This document shows, in pieces, positions 63,017-64,000 of a stretch of DNA of 64,000 bases. The position numbers were made by a program, and so were the translations under genes. Source of the DNA: JAPUME01 sp027294185. GTDB lineage: Bacteria; Acidobacteriota; Terriglobia; UBA7540; JAPUME01. The first letter of the stretch is position 1. Each line of letters begins with the position of its first letter. Where the stretch lies: the NCBI GenBank assembly GCA_963555835.3, contig CAUVWZ020000002.1:558001-622000 (forward strand). The letters are read 5' to 3'. The notes beneath the pieces are model-generated. The model was given only the letters and a program-made list of their open reading frames with translations. It had not been told where the DNA came from and made no database searches.

Positions 63017-63388
63017 ATGGCTAAGAAGAAACTACTCCTACCCGGACATAAGACGCAAGCACCCCAAAAGAGAAAACAGACCCCGCCAAAGAAGAGGGGC
63101 CAGCTCGTGAAGTTCAAGGGGGCCCGGTCAGGTACACCCCTCCATCTCCGTTACGGGGCACAGAACGCGGGTAACCCGCATTCCTGGGCGTCCTGGGGGC
63201 CTTCGTGGTTGGGGTCTGACTCGGGTGCGGCTGCAGCGCAAAGGTCAATAATTGACCTGGCGCGTGGCGGCGGGGCGAGCCTCTTTCTTTCCGTCCTCGA
63301 CCCTTCGGCTACCAACCCCCGCAAACGTGCAGTAGTATCGTCGTTACGACGCTATGTAGGGGATTTGTGGGGCGTGCTGAAGGGGTAG
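63017..63388 (+). CDS. Lys-rich hypothetical protein
   Basis: A 123-residue protein from ATG 63017 with AGGA upstream. The first 40 residues are strongly basic (KKKLLLPGHKTQAPQKRKQT, PPKKRGQLVKFKG). Unrecognised. Confidence 0.4.
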   Translation: MAKKKLLLPGHKTQAPQKRKQTPPKKRGQLVKFKGARSGTPLHLRYGAQNAGNPHSWASWGPSWLGSDSGAAAAQRSIIDLARGGGASLFLSVLDPSATNPRKRAVVSSLRRYVGDLWGVLKG

Positions 63389-63472
63389 AATTGGCCCTGG
63401 GTAGGTGTTTCAGAACTGCTCCCTTTCGGGAGTATAATGAAGGGCAGGGTTACTGCCCAGAGTGGCAATGCC

Positions 63473-63790
63473 ATGAGAATTCAATTCCTTTTCAATTCAT
63501 CGGGTCAATGGATCGCATTCCGACAGGGTAAGTATGTGTACAACACGGAGGGCGAGTGGATCGGGTGGTTGCCGTGGGATGACGATGATGTAGTTGACAT
63601 CAACGGCGGATATCTGGGAACGATTGACCCGAACAATCGCTTTTACCGGTTATTCTACCGCATGCATCGAGCCTACCCAGAATACCCCGGGTTCCCTGGG
63701 TATCTCGGATACCTATCGCACCCAGGGTTTGCGGGGTATGCCCACCTCCCATCGAATGCGGAGGATATCTCTGAACTTGAGGCACAATAG
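63473..63790 (+). CDS. 4-fold beta flower-like repeat protein
   Basis: A 105-residue protein with three to four short repeats: FLFNSSGQWIAFRQG, YVYNTEGEWIGWLPWD, VVDINGGYLGTI and NNRFYRLFY, the pattern of 4-fold beta flower domains. A Tyr/Pro/Gly-rich tail follows (YPGFPGYLGYLSHPGFAGY). ATG 63473 is chosen; the frame is open from ATG 63437, which overlaps a TATAAT box. The next gene starts at once, so the two form a pair. Confidence 0.55.
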   Translation: MRIQFLFNSSGQWIAFRQGKYVYNTEGEWIGWLPWDDDDVVDINGGYLGTIDPNNRFYRLFYRMHRAYPEYPGFPGYLGYLSHPGFAGYAHLPSNAEDISELEAQ

Positions 63791-64000
63791 ATGCTGACAA
63801 AGCTCAGAGATATCCCATCTAAACCGATAAGCGATGAATGCCAAAACGCATACCGTATTCTCTCAAGTGCTCACGACGGCGCCACTTCATTCTTAGACAT
63901 ATTCAAAGAGATCCGAAAAACAAGGAAGGCCAAGGGCACACCGACCGATGAAGAACAAAACCTTCTTCGAGCAATGCTCATCTTTGCCACGGCCGGGTTA
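63791..64000 (+). CDS. Hypothetical protein, cut by the window end
   Basis: ATG 63791 follows the beta flower gene stop directly and the frame is open to the last base (70 codons): LTKLRDIPSKPISDECQNAY, RILSSAHDGATSFLDIFKEI, GTPTDEEQNLLRAMLIFATA. It looks like a conserved helical protein and is probably co-translated with its neighbour. Function unknown. Confidence 0.6.
   Translation, partial: MLTKLRDIPSKPISDECQNAYRILSSAHDGATSFLDIFKEIRKTRKAKGTPTDEEQNLLRAMLIFATAGL

Larger units (their letters stand above)
57603..64000. mobile_element. Integrative element with lambda-like replication module, right end outside window
   Basis: The segment begins at the tRNA-Phe half and carries, right to left, an HTH protein, a small unknown protein, an O-like protein, a P-position protein, DnaB helicase and a tyrosine integrase, all on the minus strand; unknown genes lie on the plus strand beyond 63 kb. 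GC content is lower than in the core. No structural phage gene is seen in the part visible. Confidence 0.75.

Overview
The window is a high-GC bacterial chromosome segment broken by lower-GC islands. The makeup suggests an Acidobacteriota-like genome: two pairs of planctomycete-type cytochrome (PSD1, DUF1549/DUF1553) and DUF1501 genes, a homodimeric-type pyruvate dehydrogenase E1, many exported enzymes, and a rimO-yacG-pgpA-...-cinA-thpR housekeeping run. This placement is an inference from gene content; no rRNA is present to settle it.

Layout. 1-3.6 kb: the 3' part of an IS1380-family element lies just upstream of an Nramp-type transporter gene. That gene carries an in-frame stop and is cut off and joined to a NUDIX gene lacking its 5' end; a WD40 protein follows. 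3.7-8.5 kb: housekeeping genes rimO, yacG, pgpA, an NHL/TIG protein, cinA and the first half of thpR. 8.55-11.57 kb: a small integrative island (two DNA-binding proteins, an excisionase-like protein, a tyrosine integrase) ending in a tRNA 3' half. It cuts thpR on one side and a molybdenum hydroxylase large-subunit gene on the other. 12-28 kb: ordinary genes, namely CoxS-like subunit, adenylate cyclase-like protein, ArsC-like phosphatase, pdxT/pdxS, an MBL hydrolase, smpB, pepA, trkA, argS, a radical SAM enzyme, and two paralogous phosphodiesterases around an SDR. 28-36 kb: a membrane protein and exported M1 peptidase operon, a degraded zone at 32.4-33.6 kb, and aceE.

36-54 kb is a mosaic of exported redox genes and gene stubs: a 2-hydroxyacid dehydrogenase with a signal peptide, two PSD1+DUF1501 pairs, a bicupin, and a tightly overlapping three-gene operon (HlyD-like/cytochrome c fusion, exported PLP enzyme, exported FAD oxidase). 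The gaps hold relics of a protein kinase, an FAD oxidoreductase, an IS3 transposase, an Ig-like protein and a tyrosine integrase, plus a tRNA-Met 3' half. 54-57.6 kb is an accessory island with a serine recombinase, an orphan Panacea-type antitoxin and a DUF3467 protein. From 57.6 kb to the window end lies a second integrative element flanked by a tRNA-Phe 3' half. It has a tyrosine integrase and a lambda-like replication module (O-like protein with iteron-like repeats in its gene, a small P-position protein, DnaB helicase), and its right end is outside the window.

Three separate tRNA 3' halves (His-like, Met, Phe), each beside a tyrosine integrase or its relic, indicate repeated use of tRNA genes as integration sites, followed by deletions that left truncated genes. 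Two or three ordinary genes could read as novel systems, but the better leads are the replication module with its repeats, the small CTG-start gene divergent from the Panacea antitoxin, and the HlyD/cytochrome fusion operon.
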